Assembly: GCA_016782545.1 (NCBI GenBank)
Contig: JADHYG010000014.1
Location: 1 to 21,812 of the forward strand
Source: Candidatus Microgenomates bacterium
Lineage (GTDB): Bacteria > Patescibacteria > Microgenomatia > JADHYG01
Length of the DNA: 21,812 nucleotides
Direction of reading: 5' to 3'
Shown: piece by piece, positions 1-6,427 of the stretch
How positions within the stretch are numbered: the first letter of the stretch is position 1
Layout: each line of letters starts with the position of its first letter
Notes under the pieces: generated by a model
What the model was told of the DNA's origin: nothing
The model's database searches: none
The model's input: only the letters and a program-made list of their open reading frames with translations
Made by a program: the position numbers and the translations under genes

Positions 1-1031
1 TCAAGAAAATAGGGCTGGCCATAGTCTTCAATTAATATTGGCAAAAACTCAACGTCAATCAACTCATTATCATAAAAAGTGTATTTTCCCACTACGCCTT
101 GTCTGGTTTTTTCTGACCACATTTGATCAAAAATAAAATTGCCGTGGGCATAGATGATTAATTTGTTTTTATAAATTTCTACTGGCTGGATCCAGTGCGG
201 ATGGTTACCGATAATCAAATCAGCGCCTGAATCAATGGCCAAATGAGCTAAACCACGCTGTCTTTCTGTTGGCTGTTCAACATATTCCACACCCCAATGA
301 AAAGAAACAATCACAATATTCGCTTGTGTTTTCGCTTCTTTTACTTCTTGAGTGATTTTTTCTTTATCAACCCAAGAAAGCATTGGTTCAGAATGACCAA
401 TTTCATTGTAGCCAAGAAAGGCAAATCGAACACCGCGAATGTCCTTAATTATCATCTCTGATGTTCCAGTTGAAAGAATATCCGTAGTTTTCAGCAAATC
501 AATCGTGCTTTGAATTCCCTCTTCTTTATAATTTCCCAAATGATTATTAGCCAAATTAGCGACATCAACACCGGCATATTTTAATCCTTCCAAGTGGCGA
601 GAATCGCCACAAAATATCATTCCCTCATTAGTTAAAGGACAATCTTTAATCAGCGGTGATTCAAGGTTAATCAGTGTTAAATCGGCTTGTCTTAAAATGT
701 CAGCTGTTTTTTCAAAAGGCCATTTAAAATTATTGCGCTGTACGGTTTGAAAATTAACTGACCGAGCCGGAATAACATCACCAGTGGCAATTAATGTTCT
801 CATTCGCTCGGCAGACAATGTTGCTGTCCAAGAATGATTGTCCTGGAATATATTATTTAAACTAGGAAAATGAGGTTGAAATTGAGACTTTTCGAAAATA
901 GTAGGAACAGGAGATAAAACATTAACAAATTCAGGAAAAAACTTTTTCGGCTCATTAAAAAATCTTTTTAACAAAAAAACGCCAATAAGAATCGTAACAA
1001 TAAATTCTAAGATTAAAGCCTTTTTTATCAT
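1..1031 (-). CDS. CapA-like metallophosphatase (PGA_cap family), C-terminus cut by window edge
   Basis: Open from ATG at 1031 to the window edge with no stop, so the C-terminus is missing; 343 codons are visible. An N-terminal hydrophobic stretch (about residues 5-20, ALILEFIVTILIGVFLL) suggests a membrane anchor with the domain outside the cell. The body carries the CapA/PgsA hallmarks in order: ATGDVIPARSV (metal-binding Asp), INLESPL, VANLANNHLGNY, VSFHWGVEY, IIGNHPHWIQPVE and AHGNFIFDQ. These fit the calcineurin-like fold family annotated as capsule or poly-gamma-glutamate synthesis protein CapA. The real substrate in such organisms is unknown. It starts 32 nt after the stop of the HD-domain gene on the same strand, so the two are probably co-transcribed. 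Family assignment is firm; the role in capsule synthesis is only inherited from the family name. Confidence 0.88.
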   Translation of the reverse strand, partial: MIKKALILEFIVTILIGVFLLKRFFNEPKKFFPEFVNVLSPVPTIFEKSQFQPHFPSLNNIFQDNHSWTATLSAERMRTLIATGDVIPARSVNFQTVQRNNFKWPFEKTADILRQADLTLINLESPLIKDCPLTNEGMIFCGDSRHLEGLKYAGVDVANLANNHLGNYKEEGIQSTIDLLKTTDILSTGTSEMIIKDIRGVRFAFLGYNEIGHSEPMLSWVDKEKITQEVKEAKTQANIVIVSFHWGVEYVEQPTERQRGLAHLAIDSGADLIIGNHPHWIQPVEIYKNKLIIYAHGNFIFDQMWSEKTRQGVVGKYTFYDNELIDVEFLPILIEDYGQPYFL

Positions 1032-1063
1032 TTAGTCAAATTCTCTCTGGGGATAAAATTCTC

Positions 1064-1642
1064 TTACTTCTTTAAATTAATCTCTTTAATGACCATCTGC
1101 CAGGCTTGATATAAGGACTTAGTTGCTTTTTTGGCTTCTTGAAGAAGAATTTTTTCCTGATAATCTCTTTTAATTTTCTTCAGCAATCTTTTTTTAGCCG
1201 CCGCATATTCCATTGTTTTACCCCACTTATGAATTAATCTTAGATAAAAACCACCTGAAAAATGACTCATCGCATCAGCCGTTGTCAATATTTTTGCTTC
1301 AATTGATTGAGGTTGATATTTTTTACAACTGTGAGATCTGCAAACCTCATAAACTAAATCAATTAATTTTTTATCAAAGCCTTTTTGAGTTAAAACTTTT
1401 TTGGCATATTCTGCGCTATGAAAATCATGATCTTTACTTTTACCCCAAGCACGACTGACATCATGAAACCAAACCGCCAACATTACTGCTTGCTTATTTA
1501 CGTCAGGATATAGACAAAAAAGTTCTTTGGCAAATTTTTCCACGACCAAAAAATGCTCTTCATAAAACCAGGGATCGCACAATTTTGAAGTTTTAATCTT
1601 CTCAGTAATCTCTTTTCTAATAATTTCTAGGTCTTTTTTCAC
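1064..1642 (-). CDS. HD-domain phosphohydrolase
   Basis: A 192-aa HD-superfamily protein. Candidate metal ligands are H30, the H60-D61 pair in VWFHDVSRAWG, H75, H104 in CRSHSCKK and D123 in TTADAMSHF, the H...HD...H...D order of the family. Such proteins are metal-dependent phosphohydrolases acting on nucleotides or phosphorylated metabolites; the substrate cannot be read from sequence. The C-terminal third is Lys-rich and helical with no recognised domain. The start is GTG at 1642. The ATG two bases upstream (1644) is out of frame and runs straight into TGA. A TGATATACT extended -10 ends six bases before the GTG, so the mRNA would begin at the start codon itself. The gene is divergent from maf and precedes the CapA-like gene. 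Confidence 0.8.
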   Translation of the reverse strand: MKKDLEIIRKEITEKIKTSKLCDPWFYEEHFLVVEKFAKELFCLYPDVNKQAVMLAVWFHDVSRAWGKSKDHDFHSAEYAKKVLTQKGFDKKLIDLVYEVCRSHSCKKYQPQSIEAKILTTADAMSHFSGGFYLRLIHKWGKTMEYAAAKKRLLKKIKRDYQEKILLQEAKKATKSLYQAWQMVIKEINLKK

Positions 1643-1648
1643 ATTTCA

Positions 1649-1657
1649 AGTATATCA
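1649..1657 (-). promoter_or_regulatory. Extended -10 promoter of the HD-domain gene
   Basis: On the minus strand the sequence reads TGATATACT (TGn plus a near-consensus -10). Six bases separate it from the GTG start, placing the expected transcription start on the start codon. No convincing -35 is seen. Confidence 0.55.
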
Positions 1658-1689
1658 CAGGAAAAAAATACATTTCACGATTTTTCTAC

Positions 1690-1731
1690 TCTTTACCTTT
1701 CACGCAACGATCGTATGAAAAGAGGTAAAGA
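1690..1731. repeat. Inverted repeat between divergent HD and maf genes
   Basis: Arms TCTTTACCTTT (1690-1700) and AGAGGTAAAGA (1721-1731) pair over 11 positions with one G-T. The loop contains the palindrome ACGATCGT. It lies between the two divergent promoters. No T-run follows on either strand, so it is not a classic terminator; an operator or repeat remnant is possible. Confidence 0.5.
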
Positions 1732-1753
1732 AAAAAATCTTATAGAACCTTAA

Positions 1754-1762
1754 TGCTATACT
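1754..1762 (+). promoter_or_regulatory. Extended -10 promoter of maf
   Basis: TGCTATACT ends nine bases before the maf ATG at 1772. Transcription would start within about two or three bases of the ATG, leaving no room for a Shine-Dalgarno site. Confidence 0.6.
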
Positions 1763-1771
1763 AAAAGAAAC

Positions 1772-2365
1772 ATGCAAAAGATTATTCTCGCTTCAAAATC
1801 AAAAAATAGAAGAAAAATGCTTAAGACACTTGGTGTTCCTTTTAGAGTGGTGGTCAGTGATTTTGAGGAAACAAAAATCAAGGAAAAAAATCCTGAAATC
1901 CGGGCCAGAAAAATTGCTTTCGCCAAAGCAAAAAAGGTGGCGGAAAAACATACCGGCATTATTATCAGCGCTGATACTTTTACCTTCTACATGGGTAAAA
2001 TCCTTGAAAAACCAAAAAGCTTAAAAGAGGCCAAAAAAATGCTTAGACAGATTTCTGAAAACAAAACTATTTGTTATACTGGTTTTTGTTTTCTAAACAC
2101 AAAAAATCAAGAAACTTTCTCAAAAACCGCTGTCACTGAAGTTGTTTTTAGAAAGATTTATCAAAAAGAAATAGAAAGATATGTCAAAGTTTTTCCGGTC
2201 ACTGATTGGGCGGCGGCCTATGCCGCTTCAGAACTTTATGTGTTGGGAATAATCAAAAGCGTTTCCGGTTCTCTCACCGGCCTGACTCACGGCCTGCCAA
2301 CAGAATGGTTGATTCCCCTGCTCAAAAAATCAGGTTATGAACCAAAACCTTTTCTTTTACAATAA
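1772..2365 (+). CDS. maf: Maf family nucleoside triphosphate pyrophosphatase
   Basis: A 197-aa protein with the Maf/YhdE signature: LASKSKNRRKMLKTLGVPF at the N-terminus (usual LASxSPRR with Asn replacing Pro), then ISADTF with the catalytic-site Asp near residue 68, KILEKPKSLKEAKKML, ICYTGFCFL, and a C-terminal SGSLTGLTHGLPTEW loop. Length matches the family (about 190-200 aa). Maf proteins are cytosolic house-cleaning enzymes that hydrolyse non-canonical or canonical NTPs/dNTPs to the monophosphate and pyrophosphate; subclass is not resolved here. The ATG at 1772 is supported by the N-terminal motif (M-Q-K-I-I-L-A-S) and by the extended -10 just upstream. The next gene on the strand has its own promoter. 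Confidence 0.88.
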   Translation: MQKIILASKSKNRRKMLKTLGVPFRVVVSDFEETKIKEKNPEIRARKIAFAKAKKVAEKHTGIIISADTFTFYMGKILEKPKSLKEAKKMLRQISENKTICYTGFCFLNTKNQETFSKTAVTEVVFRKIYQKEIERYVKVFPVTDWAAAYAASELYVLGIIKSVSGSLTGLTHGLPTEWLIPLLKKSGYEPKPFLLQ

Positions 2366-2411
2366 TTATCTTTATCGGCTTCATCCTCGCAGTGCGAAAT
2401 CTTACCTTTCT

Positions 2412-2420
2412 TGATATAAT
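2412..2420 (+). promoter_or_regulatory. Extended -10 promoter with consensus TATAAT
   Basis: TGATATAAT ends seven bases before the ATG at 2428, so the transcript would start at or next to that ATG. This supports 2428 over the in-frame GTG at 2392, which lies upstream of the promoter. Confidence 0.6.
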
Positions 2421-2427
2421 ATCTTCA

Positions 2428-3447
2428 ATGGTTAAGACAACTTATTTTCTGATCAGATTTGATGTTTTGGATGCAAAAGAAGACTTTGAAAAAATGATTG
2501 GTTGGCTAGGTGGGATTAAGGACGTTAATACTGCCATTCTCGAAAAAGGCGAAATCGGCATTTCCTATCGTAACTCTCCCCAAGCTACTTTTAAACAAAC
2601 AGACTTTCAAATGGTGAAAGGCTCCAAACCTCTTTCAGCCATGCGAGTTGAATGTGTTCAAACTGAATTTCCTCTTTTCTCTTTAATTAGAGAAATGGCA
2701 GGAGTATTTCAGTATCGTGTTTATAACATGAATCTCGGATGTTTTTTACCTTCTGATTTGTCTCTGTATGATGTTTCGCAGTTTATTGTTAAGGAAAAAA
2801 CAGCCGAGGTGTTTAATGCTAAGGGCTTTAAGCCTCTTTTTAATTACCAAAATACCTATCTGTATTATGCTCAGCTTCAAAGTGATAAAAGCATTCATAT
2901 TATTAACCCCGGCATGCTTAAATATTTTGAAGAATATGACGTTGAAAAAGAAAAAACTCCGGAATTTAGTTATCAAGTAGCTCCGAAATTAGTTAAATTC
3001 GTCGCCATGGACGATGAACAACTTATTCCATTCGATTTTTATAAATACTTTGCTAAAAGTCTTAAAATCGTCAATTACAGTAGTTTTAATATTTGGCGAG
3101 TCAATAGAAAAGTTTTTGTAAAACCTATAATTTACGAATACAATAATGGTCGACAATCATATATGTCTATTGCCTCAGAAAAAGCCGCTATTCATTATGC
3201 TGATAAAATTCGCAAGGGCGAAAATCTTGATATTGCTCTTAAACGAATGCTTCGGGAAGAGTTAAAACTTGGAAATGATTATGTGCGAGCGAAAGTGAAC
3301 AGAAACGTTGGTTTTGATAGGGATAAAGAAAAACGATTGACTCCTTTACTTTTTGTCTCAATCTATCTTGACTCAATTCCCAACAAAGAACATCTCAAAG
3401 AAAAATCTCAACGCGGCTGGGTATCATTGAAAGACGTAGTGCAGTAA
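2428..3447 (+). CDS. Unrecognised 339-aa protein, possible degenerate Nudix-like C-terminus
   Basis: I do not recognise this protein. It has no signal peptide or membrane segment and is probably cytosolic. The N-terminal third (VKTTYFLIRFDVLDAKEDFEKM onward) looks like mixed alpha/beta. The C-terminal quarter has GENLDIALKRMLREELKLG followed by a hydrophobic LTPLLFVSIYL strand and RGWVSLKDV near the end. This vaguely recalls a Nudix box and the strand after it, but the spacing is shorter than the Nudix consensus and the first Glu of the box is Ala. I treat it as a hint only. The reading frame also allows GTG at 2392, adding 12 codons, but the promoter lies between that GTG and 2428. It is followed 35 nt later by tgt, which may be its operon partner. 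Confidence 0.6.
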   Translation: MVKTTYFLIRFDVLDAKEDFEKMIGWLGGIKDVNTAILEKGEIGISYRNSPQATFKQTDFQMVKGSKPLSAMRVECVQTEFPLFSLIREMAGVFQYRVYNMNLGCFLPSDLSLYDVSQFIVKEKTAEVFNAKGFKPLFNYQNTYLYYAQLQSDKSIHIINPGMLKYFEEYDVEKEKTPEFSYQVAPKLVKFVAMDDEQLIPFDFYKYFAKSLKIVNYSSFNIWRVNRKVFVKPIIYEYNNGRQSYMSIASEKAAIHYADKIRKGENLDIALKRMLREELKLGNDYVRAKVNRNVGFDRDKEKRLTPLLFVSIYLDSIPNKEHLKEKSQRGWVSLKDVVQ

Positions 3448-3482
3448 AGGAAATAAAACATAATCCCCGTAAACGCATTTCT

Positions 3483-4586
3483 ATGAAAAAGAAAAAATAT
3501 TTTAAAACCATAAAAGCTAAATTACCTTTACCTGTTTTTTTTCCTGATGCTACTCAGGCCGTGATCAAGTCTTTAGATTCTTCTGATATTGAAAGTACGA
3601 AAACTCCGGGAGTTTTGATCAATACTTATCATCTTTACAGACAATTAGGTCAAAAAGTGATTGAAAACCATGATAATGTCCGAAAATTTATGTCTTGGCA
3701 GAGAGGTTTAATTTCTGATTCTGGCGGCTTTCAAGTGATGACTCTGGCTAAAGCCGGTTGTCAAAAAGGAAATGTGACTGATAAAGGAGTTATTTTTCAC
3801 TCGTCAAAAAAGAAAAAAATTCTTTTTACTCCAGAAAAATCTATTCAATTCCAAATGATTTTAAAACCAGACATGGTGGTTGTTTTAGATGACTTTACTG
3901 AACCTAATGCTAGTTATGAAAAAGCCAAAGAAACTGTTGATCGAACTGTGCTTTGGGCCAAACGCTCAAAAGAAGAGTTTGTTAGATGCTGTCAAAAGCA
4001 AGGTTTAACTGAAAAAACCCGGCCCTATATTTTAGCCGTTGTTCAGGGCGGTGATTATCTTGATTTAAGAAAAGAATGTGCAGAAAGATTATCGGCAATT
4101 GGTTTTGATGGTTTTGGCTATGGCGGCTGGCCTATCACCAAAGAAGGAAAATTTAATTATGAGGTGGCCAAATGTATTGCCGACTCAACTCCTAAAGATT
4201 ATTTTCTCTACGGTCTTGGCATTGGCAAGCCGGAAGAAATTGTTGGCTGTGTTGATTTGGGTTATCACATTTTTGATTGTGTCTTACCCACCAGAGACGC
4301 CCGTCATAAAAGACTCTATGTTTATAATGCTGATTCTATTGATGATATTGATATTAGAAAACCCAAGTTTTATTCGTATTTTGTCCCTGATAAAGAAAAA
4401 TATTATCAGGACAACCGACCCGTCAGTTCTGCCTGTGATTGTCTTTTATGCACTCGCTATTCAAGAGCTTATTTAGCTCATCTTTTTAGAATTAAAGAAT
4501 TTACCGCCGGCAGACTGGCCACCATCCACAACCTCCGCTTTTATTCGATTTTGATGGAAAAGTTGCAAGCTAACTCCAAAGGTTGA
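3483..4586 (+). CDS. tgt: Queuine/preQ1 tRNA-guanine transglycosylase family protein
   Basis: A 367-aa TIM-barrel TGT that exchanges guanine for a 7-deazaguanine base in tRNA. The active-site Asp lies in LISDSGGFQVM (D79), a second Asp pair in VVVLDDFTEP (136-137), the substrate-side VVQGGDYLDLR (187-196), and the nucleophile Asp in IFDCVLPTRDARH (D265). The zinc site C-x-C-x2-C (C318, C320, C323) with H349 in TIHNLRF is complete. The N-terminus is divergent: LPLPVFFPDATQAVIKSL replaces the usual TPVFMPVGT-type segment. The base-binding loop reads FGYGGWPITKEG where bacterial enzymes usually have GGLAVGE, so base specificity is uncertain. The last 41 nt of conserved coding sequence recur beyond metK at 5989-6029, and the visible C-terminal residues (ANSKG) differ from those after the second copy. 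Confidence 0.85.
   Translation: MKKKKYFKTIKAKLPLPVFFPDATQAVIKSLDSSDIESTKTPGVLINTYHLYRQLGQKVIENHDNVRKFMSWQRGLISDSGGFQVMTLAKAGCQKGNVTDKGVIFHSSKKKKILFTPEKSIQFQMILKPDMVVVLDDFTEPNASYEKAKETVDRTVLWAKRSKEEFVRCCQKQGLTEKTRPYILAVVQGGDYLDLRKECAERLSAIGFDGFGYGGWPITKEGKFNYEVAKCIADSTPKDYFLYGLGIGKPEEIVGCVDLGYHIFDCVLPTRDARHKRLYVYNADSIDDIDIRKPKFYSYFVPDKEKYYQDNRPVSSACDCLLCTRYSRAYLAHLFRIKEFTAGRLATIHNLRFYSILMEKLQANSKG
4527..4567 (+). repeat. 41-nt direct repeat, copy 1, in the 3' end of tgt
   Basis: This segment encodes HNLRFYSILMEKLQ at the end of tgt. The same 41 nt with one C/T difference occurs at 5989-6029, beyond metK and its riboswitch. Sequence diverges immediately outside the shared stretch. Confidence 0.85.
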
Positions 4587-4611
4587 ATTAGATAAAAATA
4601 CAATTCGAAGT

Positions 4612-5718
4612 TTAAACTATCTTTTCCCAAGGGTATTTTTTGTGACCAAAATGGCCGTATCGAGCCGTTTTTTGATAAATCGGCCGTCGCAAATTAAGAC
4701 CATTAATAATCCCCGCTACCGAAAGATCAAGTAATCCCCAAGCAAAATCTTCAATTATTTTTCTTGGCTTTCGGGCAGTCTTAAAAGTTTCAATTGCCTT
4801 GACAATTGGATCTCGGTGACCAATAACATAAGCTACCTGAATCTCACACCTATCAGCTAAACCTGCAGCAACAATATTTTTGGCTATAAAACGAGCTCCA
4901 TAAGCCCCGCTTCTATCAACCTTAGTCGGGTCTTTTCCGGAAAAACAACCCCCACCCACTCTAGCCATACCCCCATAAGAATCAACAATAATCTTTCGCC
5001 CAGTTTCACCCGTATCTGAATGAGGACCACCAATTTCCCATTTTCCTGTTCCATTAACAATTAACTGCTTTGGCTTAATTGGTTTTTGTTTGTATTTTTC
5101 CAAAATCGGCAAAACCACATGGTTAAATAAATCTTTTTTAACTTGGCCTTTTTTTATCTTAGGATCATGAGGAACAGCCAAAACCACTTTTTCTATTCCT
5201 ATCGGCCAACCATCCTCATACCTCACTACGACTTCACTCTTTCCATCGGGCCGTAAATAAAGCAATTCTTTCTTTCTAACCTGATCTATCTTTTCTACCA
5301 AAGAACAAGATAAAGCAATCGGCAAAGGCATTAACTCAGGTGTTTCGTTACAGGCATAGCCAAACATCATTCCCTGATCCCCAGCCCCGCCCGGTTCAAC
5401 TCCAAGAGCAATATCAACTGATTGTTGATGAACTAAAACTTCTACTTCAGCTGTCTGGTAATCAAACTGGTAAAAAGATTGATCATAACTCAGTTTTTTA
5501 ACCACTTTGCGCGCAATTTTCTCATAGTTGGGTTTGGCTTTGGTTTTTACCTCTCCGGCAATCACAATCTTATTAGTAGTCACCAAACATTCAATCCCTG
5601 TCCGAGAATACGGATCCTCCTTTAAAGCCGCATCTAAAACCGCATCAGAAATTTGGTCACAAATTTTGTCTGGATGACCTTCACAAACTGATTCAGAAGC
5701 AAAAATAGAATAATTCAT
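4612..5718 (-). CDS. metK: S-adenosylmethionine synthetase (methionine adenosyltransferase)
   Basis: A 368-aa cytosolic enzyme making SAM from ATP and methionine. Bacterial MetK motifs are all present: ESVCEGHPDKICDQISDAVL (residues 9-28, catalytic His15 and metal-binding Asp17), the methionine-loop region GAGDQGMMFGYACNET (111-126), IGGPHSDTGETGRK (229-242), the phosphate-binding GGGCFSGKDPTKVDRSGAY (255-273) and VAYVIGHRDP near 295. Length is slightly below the usual 380-400. It ends at PWEKIV without extra sequence. The gene is preceded by a full promoter, a SAM-I riboswitch and a terminator whose U-run ends four bases before the ATG, so there is no Shine-Dalgarno site. It runs opposite to tgt, and the pair of 41-nt repeats around it suggests it may have been inserted here. 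Confidence 0.95.
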   Translation of the reverse strand: MNYSIFASESVCEGHPDKICDQISDAVLDAALKEDPYSRTGIECLVTTNKIVIAGEVKTKAKPNYEKIARKVVKKLSYDQSFYQFDYQTAEVEVLVHQQSVDIALGVEPGGAGDQGMMFGYACNETPELMPLPIALSCSLVEKIDQVRKKELLYLRPDGKSEVVVRYEDGWPIGIEKVVLAVPHDPKIKKGQVKKDLFNHVVLPILEKYKQKPIKPKQLIVNGTGKWEIGGPHSDTGETGRKIIVDSYGGMARVGGGCFSGKDPTKVDRSGAYGARFIAKNIVAAGLADRCEIQVAYVIGHRDPIVKAIETFKTARKPRKIIEDFAWGLLDLSVAGIINGLNLRRPIYQKTARYGHFGHKKYPWEKIV

Positions 5719-5721
5719 TGT

Positions 5722-5750
5722 AAAAAAATAAACCTCTCCAAAGAGAGGTT
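5722..5750 (-). terminator. Riboswitch-controlled intrinsic terminator before metK
   Basis: On the minus strand the arms AACCTCTC and GAGAGGTT form a perfect 8-bp stem with loop TTTG, followed by a T-rich run (TATTTTTTT) ending four bases before the metK ATG. The 5' half plus loop (CTCTTTGG) is complementary over 8 nt to CCAAAGAG in the aptamer P4 loop region, giving an alternative antiterminator pairing. Confidence 0.88.
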
Positions 5751-5776
5751 AATATTTTTGCCCGAAATTTCGGACC

Positions 5777-5885
5777 TTGTCTCTCCCTCTTTGGGTTAGA
5801 GTAAGCACCGTGGCTTGACTTAAAGTCGAAACTCGGTTGCTGGACGGCTCAAACGAGCTAAATCCCTCACCGTCACTCTTGACAA
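5777..5885 (-). promoter_or_regulatory. SAM-I (S-box) riboswitch aptamer of metK
   Basis: The minus strand shows the SAM-I core: CAAGAG after the 5' strand of P1, then GGTGAGGGA, a P2 arm ending in CCAGCAACC, a P3 with ACC/GGT closure around a GACTTTAAGTC hairpin, GGTGCTTA, a P4 built from CTCT-AA-CCC and GGG-AGAG, and the 3' strand of P1. P1 is TTGTC pairing with GACAA. SAM binding should stabilise P1/P4 and let the terminator form, switching metK off. Position directly before metK makes this a logical feedback loop. I assigned it by pattern, without a covariance model. Confidence 0.9.
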
Positions 5886-5891
5886 TAACTT

Positions 5892-5920
5892 AATATACCG
5901 TTTTTATTAAAACTTGTCAA
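5892..5920 (-). promoter_or_regulatory. Consensus sigma70 promoter of the metK leader
   Basis: On the minus strand TTGACA (5915-5920) and TATATT (5892-5897) are separated by exactly 17 nt. The predicted start is near 5885, at the first base of riboswitch P1. The -35 hexamer is the full consensus. Confidence 0.85.
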
Positions 5921-5988
5921 TTAAATTATCTTCTTTACTTATTATTTTCGTCCTTGATCTGAAATTCAAATGAGAATTAGCGCTGTTT

Positions 5989-6029
5989 CACAACCTCCGT
6001 TTTTATTCGATTTTGATGGAAAAGTTGCA
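5989..6029 (+). repeat. 41-nt direct repeat, copy 2 (tgt 3'-end remnant)
   Basis: This matches 4527-4567 at 40 of 41 positions. Read in the tgt frame it gives HNLRFYSILMEKLQ and continues EEK to TAA at 6037-6039. Upstream of 5989 there is no tgt similarity, so this is an isolated gene end, not a second gene. Confidence 0.85.
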
Positions 6030-6053
6030 GGAGGAGAAGTAATTGATTAAAAA

Positions 6054-6127
6054 TGGCTGCGGGGCAGGGATTTGAACCCCAATTCCTGCATCCAGAGTGC
6101 AGTGTGCTACCATTACACCACCCCGCA
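6054..6127 (-). tRNA. tRNA-Gln, anticodon CUG, 3' CCA encoded
   Basis: The minus strand folds as a full cloverleaf: acceptor TGCGGGG/CCCCGCA, D arm with GTG..CAC around TAATGGTAG, anticodon stem CTGCA/TGCAG with loop CTCTGGA (anticodon CTG, reading CAG codons), a four-base variable region and T loop TTCAAAT. U1-A72 and discriminator G73 are typical tRNA-Gln features. CCA is encoded (6054-6056). The T stem has two G-U pairs at its base. No glutaminyl-tRNA synthetase or GatCAB gene is in the window, so whether GltX mischarges it cannot be told. Confidence 0.93.
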
Positions 6128-6141
6128 AAATAGTTGAGTTA

Positions 6142-6150
6142 ATTTTATCA
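6142..6150 (-). promoter_or_regulatory. Extended -10 promoter of tRNA-Gln
   Basis: TGATAAAAT on the minus strand ends 14 bases before the mature 5' end, implying a leader of about seven bases for RNase P to remove. Confidence 0.5.
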
Positions 6151-6199
6151 AAAAACTCCCTCATTCACAAATAAACACAAATAAAATGAACCTGTAATT

Positions 6200-6239
6200 A
6201 ACCTCCAAATTTTACGCTTAAGCGGAAAATTTGGAGGTT
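6200..6239. repeat. 40-nt palindrome upstream of tRNA-Gln
   Basis: Arms AACCTCCAAATTTT (6200-6213) and AAAATTTGGAGGTT (6226-6239) match perfectly over 14 bp, with a second palindrome CGCTTAAGCG inside. No T-run follows on either strand. Confidence 0.8.
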
Positions 6240-6252
6240 GGCAAAATAACAA

Positions 6253-6348
6253 AGATAACGAACTAAAGTCCTGCCTGCCGGCAGGTAGGTCGTCAATCCA
6301 AGAAAAAATAACAAAACCTGTCTACTGGTAAGTAGATCGTCAATCCGA
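6253..6348. repeat. Repeat cluster: two units ending in CGTCAATCC, one with a nested palindrome
   Basis: Two units end in CGTCAATCC (6291-6299 and 6338-6346). The first, AACGAACTAAAGT...TCGTCAATCC, matches 17853-17875 (AACGAACTGAAGTTCGTCATTCC) except that a 20-nt self-complementary block (6270-6289, centre GCCGGC) interrupts it. The second contains a TCTACT/AGTAGA hairpin. The 17 nt from 6291 recur at 15323-15339. Confidence 0.65.
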
Positions 6349-6394
6349 TTTTTCTTCAAGGACAGTCCTTTTGGTTTTCAAGGACTGTCCTTTT
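6349..6394. repeat. 46-nt hairpin element, also present inside recJ
   Basis: Arms AAGGACAGTCCTT and AAGGACTGTCCTT are perfect 13-bp complements followed by a T-run. It resembles a terminator but lies just upstream of era with no plus-strand gene before it. The same 46 nt with one mismatch is inside the recJ coding sequence at 14060-14105. Confidence 0.8.
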
Positions 6395-6409
6395 TTTAAA
6401 CTCTATCTA

Positions 6410-6418
6410 TGGTAAAAT
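6410..6418 (+). promoter_or_regulatory. Extended -10 promoter of era
   Basis: TGGTAAAAT ends nine bases before the era ATG, predicting a leader of about three bases. The same nonamer serves gltX. Confidence 0.6.
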
Positions 6419-6427
6419 TAACTCATT

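Noticed and set aside
1213..1458. Open frame on the plus strand opposite the HD-domain gene.
   Set aside because: It is fully antisense to a gene with clear HD motifs, has no recognisable protein features and no start signal.
2392..2427. GTG at 2392 as the start of the 339-aa protein.
   Set aside because: A TGATATAAT promoter element lies inside this extension and points to ATG 2428.
4584..4586. Possible recoding of TGA as glycine, known in some CPR lineages.
   Set aside because: TGA ends tgt, cca, secD and DUF3048 at the expected protein lengths, so it acts as a stop.
5989..6039. A second, small tgt-related gene.
   Set aside because: Similarity covers only 41 nt at the 3' end with no start or upstream coding similarity; it is a remnant or duplicated target.
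6349..6394. Strong hairpin plus T-run read as the terminator of a plus-strand gene.
   Set aside because: No plus-strand gene lies upstream (metK and tRNA-Gln run the other way), and the same element is inside recJ; it is better called a repeat.
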